Shown here one piece after another: positions 19,715 to 32,687 of a stretch of DNA of 64,000 bases. This stretch comes from Protea cynaroides (taxonomy: Eukaryota; Streptophyta; Magnoliopsida; Proteales; Proteaceae), in assembly GCA_028583415.1 (NCBI GenBank), contig CM053271.1, positions 85,495,789 to 85,559,788 of the forward strand, given 5' to 3'. How positions within the stretch are numbered: position 1 is the first letter of the stretch; each line of letters begins with the position of its first letter. The position numbers and the translations under genes were made by a program. The notes under the pieces were generated by a model, which worked only from the letters and a program-made list of their open reading frames with translations, ran no database searches and had not been told where the DNA came from.

Positions 19715-21925
19715 CTGCGTAAACCCGGTCTAAACCTTGGTTTTGTGTCGTAGCAGGTCTACCGATCATCACCGGGCCAGACGGGACGAGCGGATGACAA
19801 ACAGGTACGAAATCGGATCAAAGACGATCAAATATTCATCATTTTATGTTGACCGATCGATGGTACCGCTCGACCGGTCAGCTCTGCGCAGCTGAGTGCG
19901 GAGATCCGGAATTGGATCTCTGTGGGTCCCATTTTCCTAAACCCTAATGCCTGAACCTTCTTAATTCTAATAGGGTTACTAAACCCTAATTCTAGCCTAT
20001 AAATACACCCTTAAACCTCCTCAAATCCTTTCCATTATCTCACATAAACCTTAGAGAAGAAAAGGAGATTGGAAAGGAGAAGGAGCTAGGAAGAAGAAGG
20101 AGGTGCCACCATTGCCGTTTGACGACGCTCACGTTACGCCAGTCAATGGTAAGTGTTTGAATCAATCTTCTTACCCTATGATAGTTGTATGGGTGGATCA
20201 ATACCATGCAAAGTAGGTATTGATCTAAAATCCTAAATTGGATAATAAACCCTAAGTTGTCGTCAAACCCTAGATTCGAGTTCCGAGATGATATTCATCG
20301 AAACGAGACTTGAATGAGTTGGGGATAACTCTAAATCCAAGATTAGACTTAGAATGGATAGGTGAAACCTAGGAAATCCATGGAGGATGATCGACGGCAG
20401 TTGAAAAACCAAGTATATGGTCTTCCGGAGAGATACCGGTCGACCATACCGGTTGCTAGTTTGCTCACAGAGCTGCAACCGGTATGTTGCGACCGGTCAG
20501 TTCTGAAAGGCTGGTTTTGGACTTTGTTGGTTTCCGATCAACGTGAAACCCTAAGAAAAAAAATATTCTAATGAAACCCTAATAATATTGTAGGACTTTG
20601 TGACTTCCCGTTTGGATCTTGCGACGTGGAGCAAGCTAACAAACGAGCGTCAGGTAAGGGAATCTGACCTAAACCTAATAATTAATGGACAGTAAGTCGA
20701 TGTTAATCACCTGAATATATATGATGTGATGTTTGTGCATATTCACATGCCATCATTTAATTTCAGTTATTATTACTGTTCATGCATTGATAGGATGTGA
20801 TTGTTAAGCATGTGATTATTTTCGTTAGTGTGTGGAGTGGGGCATGGGCCTGGGATTGCTCTTTTCACTAGCACCTTTTGTAGTATTCTGTCTTAACATG
20901 CTTGGTACGGGTGGGGCATCAGGGGAAGGTCGTGGTACGATGGTCTCCGATGTTGATGCTGGCCTGGCCATGGTTATGTGGCACTGTGGTCTCCGAGGTC
21001 GACGCTGGTTTGTCCACGATGCTTTAGCTCTATCTCTATGCTGTAGGGAGTTATGTTGGGATAGGGTCTACCTGCGTATTATTTCTATCCTAGTGGGTTA
21101 GTTATGGATAGGACATCAGGGGAGGTGTGGGAATGCCTTAGCTCTATCTCTATGCCGTAGATGGCTGTGCTAGGATAGAGCATACATTGATGACATATAG
21201 GATTGGTTAGTTGCGAGCCCAGTTTGCGAGCCCTGGCCAGTAGGGGCTTAGGTACTGGTATGGGTAGAGCTTCAGGGGAGGTACGGGGGTATCATAGCTC
21301 TATCTCTATTCCATGATGGGTGCATGTGGGCCAATGGGGGTGTGATCCATGAGGTGCCACACACTCGTGTATAGAGGTGCGGGGGCCACCAAACCTTTCT
21401 ATAGCACATTGCAAACTTAAAACCAGACCACAGCATAAAATTGATTGTTACTCATGCATAATATTGTGAAACTGTCTGATTGTCTTACTGAGCTAAGTTG
21501 TGAGCTCACCCTTTGTATATACATTGTTTTTAGATGTTGATGCAGGTTACACTGTGAACGACTATATGAATGCTCCGGTGTATGGTGGTGTTGCGGCGTT
21601 GGATGTACAGGCAGGAGAGGATGAGCATGACGCTTCATGCGAGTGCCCTTTCTGCGTGTACCTTTGATTTGACTATTATTTATTTTCATTATTTTTGGTT
21701 GGATTAAAGTGATGTAATGGTATTATATTTATGATTTGGATTTGAATAATTGGATACTTATTTAATTTATCAATAGATACTCAGTTCATTATATTTTAAA
21801 GACTTCCGCTGTACTATTTATATTCTGATTATGGTTATGTGTAATGGTTTGTATGAGTGGAAACGGCCTATTCGAGATCCTGGTGTGAACCGTTGGTTCA
21901 ATGACGGTTCACTCACACCATTCTG
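19702..21925 (+). mobile_element. Element B 3' LTR, end truncated
   Basis: It begins TGTAAGACCCGCACTGCG and is colinear with the 5' LTR (9903-12151) up to CACCATTCTGG. The last 20-odd bases (including GGGGTGTGACA) are missing. The next bases, CTACCACCCGACCGAGCGAC, are pol of element A. TATA box, exon-like segments, modules and the 44-codon block (21534-21667) are all present. Confidence 0.93.
21534..21667 (+). CDS. Conserved LTR peptide block, element B 3' LTR
   Basis: Same 44-codon block as in the 5' LTR, open, ending at TGA 21665-21667. It has NAPVYGGVAALDV and a Cys tail that reads SCECPFCVYL. Preceded by ATTGTTTTTAG. Confidence 0.5.
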
Positions 21926-24868
21926 GACTACCACCCGACCGAGCGACAAAGTTCGTTATAGATCTTATACCCAGAGCCGCACCAGTATCAAAAACACCCT
22001 ATCGAATGGCTCCTACTGATTTGAAGGAACTGAAGGTATAATTACAGAAATTATTGGACAAGGATTATATTAGACCCAGTATATCACCATGGGGAGCGCC
22101 AATATTGTTTGTGAAAAAGAAGGACGATAGCGTTTGACTGTGTATAGATTATCGAGAATTGAATAATCTTACAATCAAGAATTGATACCCGTTGCCTCGG
22201 ATCGATGACTTATTCGATCAATTGCAAGGTGCCAAAGTGTTCTCCAAAATTGATCTTCGGTCAGGATACCATCAGTTGAAGATTAAGAAAGGTGATATTC
22301 AAAAGACAGCATTCAGAACCAGATATGGACATTATGAATTTTAAGTCATGTCTTTTGGATTGACTAATGCACCCGCAACTTTTATGGAACTCATGAATCG
22401 GGTATTCCATGATATGTTGGATACGTCAGTCGTTGTATTTATTGACAACATACTAGTCTACTCCAAAGACAAAGAAACTCATGTCACAAATCTAAGAGCC
22501 GCTTTGCAGCGACTAAGAAAAGAGAAGCTTTACGCAAAATTTATGAAGTGTGAATTCTGGCTAAATGAAGTCGCTTTCTTAGGCCATGTTGTATCCGCTG
22601 AAGGAATTAAAGTAGATCCTAGTAAGATTGAAGCCATTGTGAAATGGGAAGCACCTAAGAAATTATAGAAATCAGAAGTTTCTTAGGTTTAGCTGGTTAT
22701 TATCGACGATTTGTGGAAGATTACTCTAGAATTGCCGTACCTCTCACCAGTCTGACAAAGAAAGGAGAAAAGTTTGTTTGGACCGACAAATGTGAAGAGT
22801 GTTTCCAAACATTGAGGGCTAGATTGATATCAGCTCTCATCTTGGCTATTCCGATCCCAGGACAACCATTTACCTTGTCCACCGATGTGTCTGGGTTAGG
22901 TTTAGGATGTGTGCTCATGCAAGGAGAACAATTAATTACGTATGCCTCAAGACAACTGAAGACACATGAGAAGAACTATCCTACTCATGACTTGGAATTA
23001 GCAGCAGTAGTATATGCTGTTAAGATATGGAGACATTATTTGTATGGAGAGAAATTTCAGATTAAATCAAATCATAAGAGTCTCACTCATCTTTTTAATC
23101 AGAAGGAGTTGATCATGAGACAAAGAAGATGGCTGGAATTATTGAAGGATTTTGATTGCGATATCCAGTATCATCCAAGAAAAGCTAATGTAGTTGTTGA
23201 CATACTAAGCAGGAAAGCAATGACAGAATCCCAAGAATAAGTTAGTGCAAATGCTGTGGCATGTGTCACAGGGAGTGTATTTAATTACGCTAAAGAGCAG
23301 TTCGTGATTGATATTCCAAATGAATCAACTAACCAAGGGTTTATTCATCTATTATCAAACATGTTTGCTACATTGAAGATTGTACCTGATCTATTAGACG
23401 AAGTGAAAGTAGCTATTAAATTAGACTCTTATCTGAGAACAGTGCAAGAAGACCTCGAAAAAGGTAGGACTACTCCTCAGTTCACCTTGGACGTTGAAAA
23501 GGTACTAAGATACAAAGGAAGGGTATGTGTTCCTAAAAATAAAGACTTAGATATTAGAAACAGACTAATGAAGGAAGCTCACACCACCACTTATTCGGTA
23601 CATCCTAAATATATGAAGATGTATCATGATCTGAAGAAACTATATTGGTGGAGAAGAATGAAAGCGGATGTAGCTAAATTTGTGTCACAATGCTTGAATT
23701 GTCAGCAAGTAAAGGCTGAAAGGCAAAGACCTACAGGATTATTGCAGCCACTACCAGAACCAGCATGGAAATGGGACTGCATCACTATAGACTTCGTCAC
23801 TGGGTTACCATTGACTCCCCGAGTAGTTGATGCGGTCTGGGTGATTGTGGATCGTTTGACCAAGACAGCTCGTTTCATAGCTATATGACCTCAGTATACC
23901 CTAGAGAGGTTAGCTAAGCTTTATGTAGATAATATTGTCCGATTACATGGTGTACCTGAAAGCATTGTGACCGACAGAGACCCACACTTTACCTCAAAGT
24001 TTTGGGAAGGATTAGAGAAGGCTATGGGTACAACATTGAAGTTTAGTACTGCATTCCATCCTCAGAAAAATGGATAGTCAGAGCATAGTATTCAGATTCT
24101 AAAAGACATGCTTCAAGCTTGTGTCATTGATTTCAAAGGATCATGGGATGAGAAATTACCATTGATTGAGTTCGCTTATAACAACAGCTATCAAGCGACT
24201 ATACAGATGTCACCTTATGAAGCACTGTATGGTAGGAAATGTCAAACTCCTTTATTTTAGAATGAAGTTGGAGAACGGAGTATTGTTGGACCAGAGTTTG
24301 TTGAAGAGACTTGTCGAGTAGTCGACATTGTCAAGGAAAGAGTTCGAGTAGTTCAGAATGTCAGAAGCAATATGCAGATAATCAACGCAGAGATCTCGAA
24401 TTCACCATAGGTGATAAGGTATTTTTGAAAATATCTCCTATGCGTGGTTTGAAAAGGTTTGGATAGAAGAGACAGCTGTGTCCTAGATATATTGGACCTT
24501 ATGAAGTTCTAGATAGATGTAAAAAAGTAGCATATTAGTTAGCCTTACCACCATCCATGTCAAGTGTGCATGATGTATTTCATATCTCATTACTGAAGAA
24601 GTACGTCAGAGATCCAACACACGTGTTAACAATGGATCCATCCAATTTGACTGAAAATTTGACGTTCGAAGTAGTACCTTTTGAGATCACTAGCTGGAAG
24701 GTGCAACGTCTTCACAATCGTGACATTTACTATGTTAAGGTTACTTGGAGAAGCCAAAATGTAGAAGAAGTTACATGGGAAGAAGAGAACGCTATGCGGA
24801 AGCAATATCCTCACCTATTCGACTCGGAAGGTATGTGCAAATTTCGAGGACGAAATTTATATAAGAGG
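21926..24868 (+). pseudogene. pol: pol of element A, second part (RT to chromodomain)
   Basis: It resumes at LPPDRATKFV, then reverse transcriptase (FSKIDLRSGYHQ; active site VFIDNILVYSK, with Asn for the second catalytic Asp), RNase H (TDVSGLGLG), integrase zinc finger and core (ITIDFVTGLP, TDRDPHFTS), and chromodomain (VKVTWRSQNVEEVTWEEENA). It is broken by several stops (for example TGA near 22135, TAA near 22343, TAG near 22663, TGA near 23886) and small frameshifts. About 20 codons at the junction with the truncated 3' LTR of B are missing. Confidence 0.9.
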
Positions 24869-24876
24869 GGGGGAGT
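24861..24876 (+). other. Polypurine tract of element A
   Basis: ATAAGAGGGGGGGAGT directly before the 3' LTR. Only one copy is present, unlike the triplicated tract of B. Confidence 0.8.
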
Positions 24877-27222
24877 TATAAGACCCGCACTCCACTAACT
24901 TGGTCTAACCATGTCGTGCCAGGTCTTCCCATCATTCCTAGACGAAGTGGACCGAGCGTTTGAAGATAGATCACAAACCAGGTATGAGAATCGAGTTAAA
25001 AACACTAAAAACATACCTAAGGTCGCATGCCTGGGTAGGTATGGTCGACCATAAGGAAGGGAATCAAAAATCTCAAATCCAAAACCCCACGGTCGATGAT
25101 TTCAACCCTATGGTCGATAGTTTATGCGATTGTATGATCGACCGAGAGAACCCAAATCAGACTCCGAGTTTTGGAAACTTTTCTAAACTAAGGGATTGCT
25201 TTTCTAATTGAAAGAGGACTTTATATCGAGAGTTTTTCTCTATATAAAGGACGTCCCTCAGCCCTTTTTTACACTTTTAAAACATTAGTGAACCCTAGAG
25301 AAAGAGAAGGATGAGAAGGAAGAGAAGGAGAAGAGGAAAAAGCTAAGGAGAGGAATTTGCTGAGAAGAGATTGGCTCTCAATCACAGGCAAAGGTATGAA
25401 ATAAATCTCTGGAGATGTAAACTCTAAGGAATAAGATGTTTATGGAAGATAGGCAATATCAACCTATTATAATCTATGTGATTTCCTTGAGAAAATCCCA
25501 AGAAGAACCATGAGGAGTGAATTTGATGATTAGGGTTGATAAGAAACAACTAATGATGGTCATAGGATGACCTTAGAATAAACCCCATTAAAGATCAGAA
25601 GAATTGACCCAGAAAGAACTCGAATTGCATGTATAGTGAGACCAGAAATCTCAAGGTCGCAGCTACGATCGACCATAGCATGACCAGTATGACCAGAGGA
25701 TCGACCATAGGCATTCGGAAAGATTTCAAAAATCATATGGTCACAGCTATGGTCGCACCATATGCGACCGTAGGGTATCGACCGTAGGCAGTAAGGTCGA
25801 TACATCATGAGATCATAGGACTAATCAGACACCTATCAGTGCTCTGTTTTGATTTTTGACTACTGTAACATGTCACATATGAACCCTAACTTAAATTCAT
25901 ATAACTTTTAGATTGTTAAATCAATTTAAAGAGAATTTCAAGGCTTGGAAGGACATCGAGTATTGCTAACAGGTAAGGGAATAAGACCTAAACTAATTGG
26001 TTAATAACAAACTATTTATTTTTATTGAGTCCAATGCCATGATTGATTCTATGCTTATGCTTATAATGTGCATCTCACATGTCATCCAATATTCCTGCTA
26101 TTACTATTCATGCATATTTAATTCCGTTTATTTATAACATGATGATGATGATGATGCTAGGAATATGCATGTGAATGTATGTGTGTGGTTGATGTGTTGG
26201 ATGCGAGTAGAGAATCAGGGGGAGGACGTGGCATGGTGGTCTTCGACCTCGTCACCAGACTCTAGCTCTATCTCTACTTAAGTCTTGCCCATTAACATCA
26301 TCATAATGCCATTACCTTAGTAGAACTATTACGTCGTAGGGCATCAGGGGAGGTGGTATCGGACCGTGTGGTCTTTGACTCTGCCAGGGGGCCTTAGCTC
26401 TATCTCTATGGACGTATTGAGGGATGCTGGGGTGAGGCCTTGGATACACTGTTTGGCATTAGGATTGGTTAGTTGTGAGCCCAGTTTGCAAGCCCTCGCC
26501 AATTGGGGCTTACGTATTGGTATGGGTAGGGCATCAGGGGAAGTGTTGGCAGTGTTTGATCTGGACACTTTAGCTCTATCTCTATTCCATGGTGGGTGCA
26601 TGTGGGACGGCAATGGTGTTTGATCCATTGGACGGATTCATACACTCGTGTATAGAAGTGCGACGGCCACCAAACCTTTCTATTGCATATTGTAAACTTA
26701 TAAATCGGACCAAAGATATGAATTAAATGCATGCATATGTTTGTTGCATTATTTTGTTTGCTCACTGAGCGGTGATGTGTGCTCACCCTTTCGACGTTGA
26801 ATATTTTTAGTTGATGATGTAGGTCCTACTGTTGAAGAATATATGAATGCGCCAACGTATGGACACGTTGCTGCGATGGACGTAGAAGCTGAAGAAGATG
26901 CGCATGATTCATCATGCGAGTGCAACCAATGTATTTTTTCTTAAGTTTAGTTATAATTTGAACATCAGATATGTAATTGATTATTTATTTTTATGTCTTG
27001 TGGTTTGGAGATAATTGGATTAAATACTTATTTATCACTGTTAGACTTTCAGTTCATTATCTATAAGACTTCCGCTTATTTTTTTATTACCTCTGCTTAT
27101 TAATGTGGAATGTGTGTGTGATTTGATAGGGTGGTTAGACCTATACGAGATCCTAGGTGAACCATTGGTTTATTGGAGGTTTTATCACACCATTCTGGTT
27201 AGACCAGAATTAGGGTGTGACA
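24877..27222 (+). mobile_element. Element A 3' LTR, full length
   Basis: 2346 bp, starting TATAAGACCCGCAC (TG changed to TA) and ending GGTGTGACA. It is followed by CGTGT, the right copy of the target duplication. It has a TATA box near 25240, a donor-like CAAAG/GTATG at 25394, a 61-nt exon-like segment (25912-25972) with CAG/GTAAGG donor, GGCATCAGGGG modules (26208-26590) and the 44-codon block (26811-26944). Palindromic words are of the ATGGTCGACCAT type (25030-25150 and 25655-25810). Confidence 0.93.
26811..26944 (+). CDS. Conserved LTR peptide block, element A 3' LTR
   Basis: Open, ending at TAA (26942-26944). It contains TVEEYMNAPTYGHVAAMDV and the Cys tail SCECNQCIFS, after an AATATTTTTAG acceptor. 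The upstream 61-nt segment has a TAA in the joining phase where element C copies have CAA, so this copy would not be translated through both segments. Confidence 0.5.
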
Positions 27223-28077
27223 CGTGTGGTCTTTGACTCTGCTGGGGGGCCTTATCTCTATCTCTATGGATATATTGAGGGATGCTTGGGTGAGGCCTTG
27301 GATACATTTGGATGACATTAGGATTGGTTGGTTGCGAGCCCAGTTTGCAAGCCCTCGCCAGCAGGGGCTTACGTGTTGGTATGGGTAGGGCATTAGGGGA
27401 AGTGTTGGCAATGTGTGATCTGGACACTTTAGCTCTATCTCTATTCCATGGTAGGTGCATGTGGAACGACAATGAAGTTTGATCCATTAGACGGAATTCA
27501 CATACTCGTGTATAGAGGTGCGGTGGCCGCCAATCCTTTCTATAGCACATTGCAAACTTAAAACCAGACCAAAGATATGAATTAAATGTATGCATATGTT
27601 TGCTGTATGATTTTGATCACTCACTAAGCTCAAGTAGGAGAGATGACCCTCATGCTCGTAATTCTTTTTAGTTTCTGATGTTGCAGGTGTTATGGTTGAA
27701 GACTACATGAATACGCCAATGTATGGACATGTGGTGGCTATGGATGTGCAAGTTGTAGAGGATGAATATGACTCGTCAAGCGAGTGTTTCAACTATGTTT
27801 ACGCTTAGTGGTTAACTTTCGTATTTTGATACTTGTAATAGGTATTTATTATGTTTTGGTTACTTGGAGATAACTTGTTAAATATTTATTTATCATGTTA
27901 CACCTCAGTTCATTATTAATAAGATTTTTTCTATTTACTTTATTATCTCTAATTATTACTGTGGAATGTGTTTTGGTTTAACATGGTTGGCACGGTCTAT
28001 ACGAGATCCTGGTTTGAACCGTTAGTTTTTGTTACAGTTCATCACACTATTGGTTAGTCCAAAATTGGGGTGTGACA
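27223..28077 (+). mobile_element. Chromovirus LTR remnant R, right part
   Basis: It continues the LTR interrupted at 5553 and ends GGGGTGTGACA at 28077. It contains two GGCATTAGGGG-type modules and an open 44-codon block (27677-27808). The sequence after it is Tat integrase, so R is probably a solo LTR inserted in that element. Its left flank was lost at L1, so no duplication can be tested. Confidence 0.85.
27677..27808 (+). CDS. Conserved LTR peptide block, remnant R
   Basis: Aligned without gaps to the other blocks (Asp codon at 27677, TAG at 27806-27808). It carries VEDYMNTPMYGHVVAMDV. The Cys tail is altered (SSSECFNYVYA), so only one of three cysteines remains. This is the most diverged open copy. 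Confidence 0.4.
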   Translation, partial: DVAGVMVEDYMNTPMYGHVVAMDVQVVEDEYDSSSECFNYVYA

Positions 28078-28597
28078 TTAATTCATCCGTATACATTGAC
28101 GTCATCAACAAATCGAGTATAGGCGAAGAGGCTGACATTTAATAAGGCAACGTTGAAACGACTTAGATAGATCTGATAAGAACTTATATCAAAATGGGTA
28201 AACATCCAAAAGATCGGCTAGAGAGACACCGAGTCCAAGCAAAATTCTGATAGTCTACAGTAATGGATAGGAAGCTATACCGCAAGTCGCTCACCTGTCC
28301 CTTCCTACTATGCCTCACCCTATCAGAAGCTCATGAGGTCATGTGGAAAGTTCATGCAGGAATCTATGGAAGCCATCTGGGAGGGAGAGCCCTCTATCTG
28401 TGACTTCTAAGACAAGGGTATTACTGGCCAACAATGCTAGTCAACTGTACCAAATATGCAATAGAATGTGAAAGGTGACAAAAACCACAGTTAGCCACTT
28501 GCCCATAAACGAGCTATAACCACTCAATATTCCCTTACCATTCACAATGTGGGGAATGGACATTATTGGTCCTTTTCTAGGGCCCAAATTTGACAAG
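28078..28597 (+). pseudogene. pol: Tat-lineage pol remnant, integrase zinc-finger region
   Basis: Frames contain SEAHEVMWKVHAGIYGSHLG, QGYYWPTMLVNCTKYA and EC, the HHCC zinc finger typical of Tat/Athila integrases. This is a different lineage from the surrounding chromoviruses. It ends GPKFDK at the S1 insertion and resumes at 30753. Stops are frequent. Sequence upstream was cut by R. Confidence 0.8.
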
Positions 28598-30752
28598 TGT
28601 TACACCCCAATTCTAGTCCAACCATAGGTATGATTGAACTGTCATTGAACCAACGGTTCAAGCTAGGATCACATAGGACCGTGTCAACAATCAAATCATA
28701 CATTCAATCATAATCAGAGATAATAGATAAATAGCAAAAATTTGTATTAATAATGACTTAAACATTTAAGTGTTAAATAATAGATAACCAGTTATCTAAA
28801 TGGTCAAAACATAATTAAATATCTTATTACAATTCCATAACTCAAATACGAAAATAAAGTCTAAGTAAAGACACAGTAGAGACATCACATGACAAGTCCT
28901 GCTCATTTTCCACCGCCTACATGTCCCTAATCACCATGTGTCCATAGGATGGCGCATTCATGTAATCTTCAATGATAGTACCTGCATCATCAACTAAAAA
29001 GAGAACGTATACGTGGGGTGAGCTCACAATCTAGCTCAGTGAGAAACAAAATAATGCAGCAAGCATATGCATGATGTCACATTCAACTCTTTAGTCTGGT
29101 TTAAGTTTGTAATGTGCTATGGTAAGGATAGGTGGCTACCACACCTCCATACACGAGAGTGTGAGCACACCCATAGGCCAGGCACCCACCAAAACCAATG
29201 TCACCCCACACACTCACTACAAGATTGAGATAGACCTAGAGCCCAACGGATCACACACCGCCAGCACTCCCCTGATACTTTACCCCATACCAGTACGTAT
29301 GCCCCTACTAGTAAGGGCTTGCAAACTGGGTTTGTCACTAACTAATCCTAGAGTCATCAAATGTATCCAAGAACTTACCCCAACATCCTTCAATACGGCA
29401 CAGAGATAGAGCTAGAGTTCACTGGTAGTGCTACGACTTACACCATGAGCACTCTCCCTGATACCTTATGACGTACTAAGTCCGCTAAGGTAATAGCGAT
29501 ATGACTATGTCAGTGCACTGAATGATTTGAGGCTACTACCTCTCCCCACTCAACACACCAACCACACACAAACACATGTCTATCCTCATCATCATTAATA
29601 TAACGAAATAATGAATATGCATGAACAAGATATTATAATTATTGGATGACATGTTATATGCATAAACAAACAGAACATAGCAATAGGCAATAATGTAGAA
29701 ATATAACACGGTAGTTCTTTATTAACCAATTAGTTTAGGTCTTGTCCCGTACCTGTTCAGTGATGTTGACTATCTTCACGATCTAGGATATCGCTCGGGT
29801 TAATTACAATTCCTAAAAGAATCAATTGGTATAAGTTAGGGTTCCATTTCGATAATTTACAGTGATCATACTCATTATCTGGACTGGCAATTTAGGCCTT
29901 TCAAACATTATCAGGTTGTATGTCTGGTTTTGCATTGTTCGATAGGTCATTAATCCGGACAAAGCCTGAGACACTTCCCGAGAGTGTCCGGTCGCTTGTC
30001 CAGTCTTGCCATAGGTGTGACTGGTTAATAAGATCGGACAACCTTCAGGCTATCTTTCAGTCTATCTTTTGTCAGAGTTGATTCTTTGCCTCTCAATGGG
30101 ATCCATCCAAAATCATTCTATGGTCTTAAGTCATTAGGGCTTGGTCATTCAATGTAATCCTAATTACTAATGTTTATTATAGGTTTATACTGGAGATCCT
30201 GTAACACAATCATGGTATTGAGTTCGATCTAGCCACACTGTGATTGTAAATCTCTAACCCTAACACATCCTAACCTTCTACAGAGGCAAAAGGACTTACC
30301 ATTGGCTCCTCGCTACAGTAGGCTGGAAACTGACGGTGAACTCTCCTCTATAGAGCTTCCTTCTTCTCCAAGCCTTCTTCCCAACTCTCTCTCTCAATTC
30401 TAGGGTTTAATATTGCATAAAAGAATGGGAATAGATGGAGAAACATCCCTTATATAGAGAGCAATCTCCCATTGGTGAGTGGTCTCCCAATTAGGAGAGT
30501 CTCCCAACCCAACTAGGAAACTTTCCTAAACTCGGGTGGGTTTCTGGGCTTGACTGGTCGACTGTCCGATCACTCAATATGTAGACCTAACGACCTCAGT
30601 TGTTAGACTGGACAACCTATGAGTGGACAGTTTCCATATCTGGCTTTGTGATTCCTTCATCCAGTTGGTTTGTTCGACCTGATTACTATGGGAAGAACTG
30701 TCACTACACGGTTAACCAGGTTATACCGGGTTAGTGGAGTGCGGGTCTTACA
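28598..30752 (-). mobile_element. Solo chromovirus LTR S1, minus orientation
   Basis: It begins TGTTACACCCCAATT and ends GCGGGTCTTACA, the reverse complement of the chromovirus LTR. It is flanked by ACAAG (28593-28597) and AGAAG (30753-30757), a 5-bp duplication with one mismatch, inside the Tat integrase. The equivalent of the peptide block (near 28991-28863) has a stop and a 1-base shift. Its palindromic words are of a different kind (GGACA/TGTCC and GACTGGTC). Confidence 0.9.
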
Positions 30753-31126
30753 AGAAGTACCTAATTGTGGCCATAGACTACTTCTCTAAATGGGCAGAGG
30801 CTGAAGCTGTCGTAAAGATAGACTCTGAGAGGATAAAGACCTTCACCCATCTCAATGTCATATAAAGGTGTGGCATACCCAAGGTTATAGTTACCGACAA
30901 TGGATCATAATTCGATAGCCAACAATTCATAGCCTTATGCAATAGGTTCAAAATTTAACAACAATTCACATCAATGTCACACCCTAAAGCCAATGGACAA
31001 GTCAAATCCATAAACAAAACCATCTCACGTAGATTAGCTCAACGACTTGAGGGGTCCAAGGGAAAATGGGCTGATTAGCTACCTAGTGTGCTCTGGTCTT
31101 ACAAAACCATTAGTAGGACCCCTACC
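30753..31126 (+). pseudogene. pol: Tat pol remnant, integrase core
   Basis: KYLIVAIDYFSKWAEAE gives the first catalytic Asp, VIVTDNGS the second, and HPKANGQVKSINKTI the region that normally carries the Glu (here Lys in VKSIN). Several stops are present. It is interrupted by a MITE at 31127. Confidence 0.85.
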
Positions 31127-31789
31127 TAAGGGTGTCAAAAATGGGCCCAGCCCGGTAGCACGGACCGAGCCGGCCTGATATAACCCGAACCCAACCCGGA
31201 CCAAACCTTAATGGACAGGTTTCGGTCTTGGCTTGTAAAGCTTGACACCATTTCAACCCAAACTGAAATCAGACCGGACCGGCCCGTTAAGAAGCCCGAA
31301 CTAGCCCGAACCAATAATACCTAACCCGAACACCGGTAAGGTCCATCCGGGCCTAGTTTCTTAATTTTAATGGTTTTAAATTTTGATGGATTATATTACA
31401 CTGTTATAGTTCATTTCTTGATCCAAAATATTATATAAATCTATAGTTGAAAAGAGTATGTTAACTGTTATAATTTATTGAATTACATACATATAGAAGG
31501 AATGATGCTAATTTTATAGATAGAAATAATAAAATAGGCTATATATCTTACATATAAAATAGGCCCGATAAGCTTGATAAGCCTAGTCCGGACTAAACCA
31601 ACCCGAAATCACCTCAATAAGCCCAGCTCGATAATAAACCGACACCGGACCAACCCGATAGTTATTGTGTCCAGCGCAGCCCAACCCAGCCCGAACTCTT
31701 AATGGACATGTTTTGGGCTGGGCTTATAAAACCCGACATCGATTCATCCTGGACCAAAACTGACCCAGATCAGCCCGTTGACACCCTTA
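31127..31789. mobile_element. 663-bp hAT-type MITE
   Basis: Terminal inverted repeats TAAGGGTGTCAA and TTGACACCCTTA (12 bp, exact), flanked by a perfect 8-bp duplication CCCCTACC (31119-31126 and 31790-31797). The interior is rich in AACCCGAACC/GGCCCGG words near the ends with an AT-rich centre and has no transposase. The 8-bp duplication indicates the hAT superfamily. Confidence 0.93.
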
Positions 31790-32217
31790 CCCCTACCGTA
31801 GAAACACCTTTCATGTTGGTGTATGGGTTAGAAGTAGTACTGCCAGTAAAAACAACTCATTTACCATCAGGATATTCAACTATGACTAGATGTAGAGACT
31901 TAAGGGCAAACCTGGACCTACTTGAAGAGGTCCATGACAATGCATAACTACGAATACTAGCCTACCAGCAGCTGGTAGACAGACATTACAATTCAAGAGT
32001 ACGAGCTCAGCAATTCAAGGTTGGCGACTTTGTCCTTTGTCGCACCTCTATATTACAACCTTCCCAGCAAGGCAAATTAATGCCCACTTGGGAAGGGCCA
32101 TATAGAGTAATCCGTGTGAAAAGGCCAAGAACTTGCCACCTTGAAACAATGAAAGGGGAGTTAATCCAGAGGCCTTGGCACTTAAAAAATTTGCTAAATT
32201 TATCACTAATGTAGTTG
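31790..32217 (+). pseudogene. pol: Tat pol remnant, integrase C-terminus
   Basis: It contains TPFMLVYGLEVVLPVKT, YQQLVDRHYNSRVRAQQFKV, GDFVLCRTS and WEGPYRVIRV, the GPY/F-type C-terminal region of Tat integrases. It ends at TAG in CACTAATGTAG (about 32211-32213). One TAA near 31946 breaks the frame. Confidence 0.85.
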
Positions 32218-32687
32218 ACATGAGGAAATTTTAATGAAATGTCTTTACATTCCTATCTTTTGCTCCATCAATTCTAAGGCAAAAACTCGACAAAAGTTGT
32301 CAACGAGCCGACCTATGGGGCACTTGGGTCGATGACCTGCAAAGAACACATAAGTCAACTCCCTAATGACTTGTGAGATATCTTGGGCTAATGACCTGTG
32401 AACGATACACAAGTCGCCACTAATATGACTTGTACTATCTATGGGTTAACAACCTGCAACCACGTTACTTAAATTCATAATGCAAGCAATTTACATCCAT
32501 TATGAACTCATGAGGTGAAGAACACTCCTAAGTTTATACAATAGACAAAAGATCATGCCAGCTTAGGACTTAAAAAGTTCCATCCATTGTCATTTATCAC
32601 AAGGTTATAGAAAGACTTCATTTACAGTATAAAGGCTACAAGATCATTACAATATCTTGAAGTTGGAGATAGAGATACTACTAAAGC
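32218..32687. other. Spacer downstream of Tat pol
   Basis: Non-coding. It contains short repeats on the phrase GACCTGCAA/GACTTGTGA (32330-32455). No promoter or terminator could be assigned. Confidence 0.5.

Noticed and set aside
26344..26786. Minus-strand open frames in LTRs (also 27185-27595, 40622-41207, 51298-51584)
   Set aside because: They are antisense shadows of the LTR modules and the peptide block, with stops in other copies.
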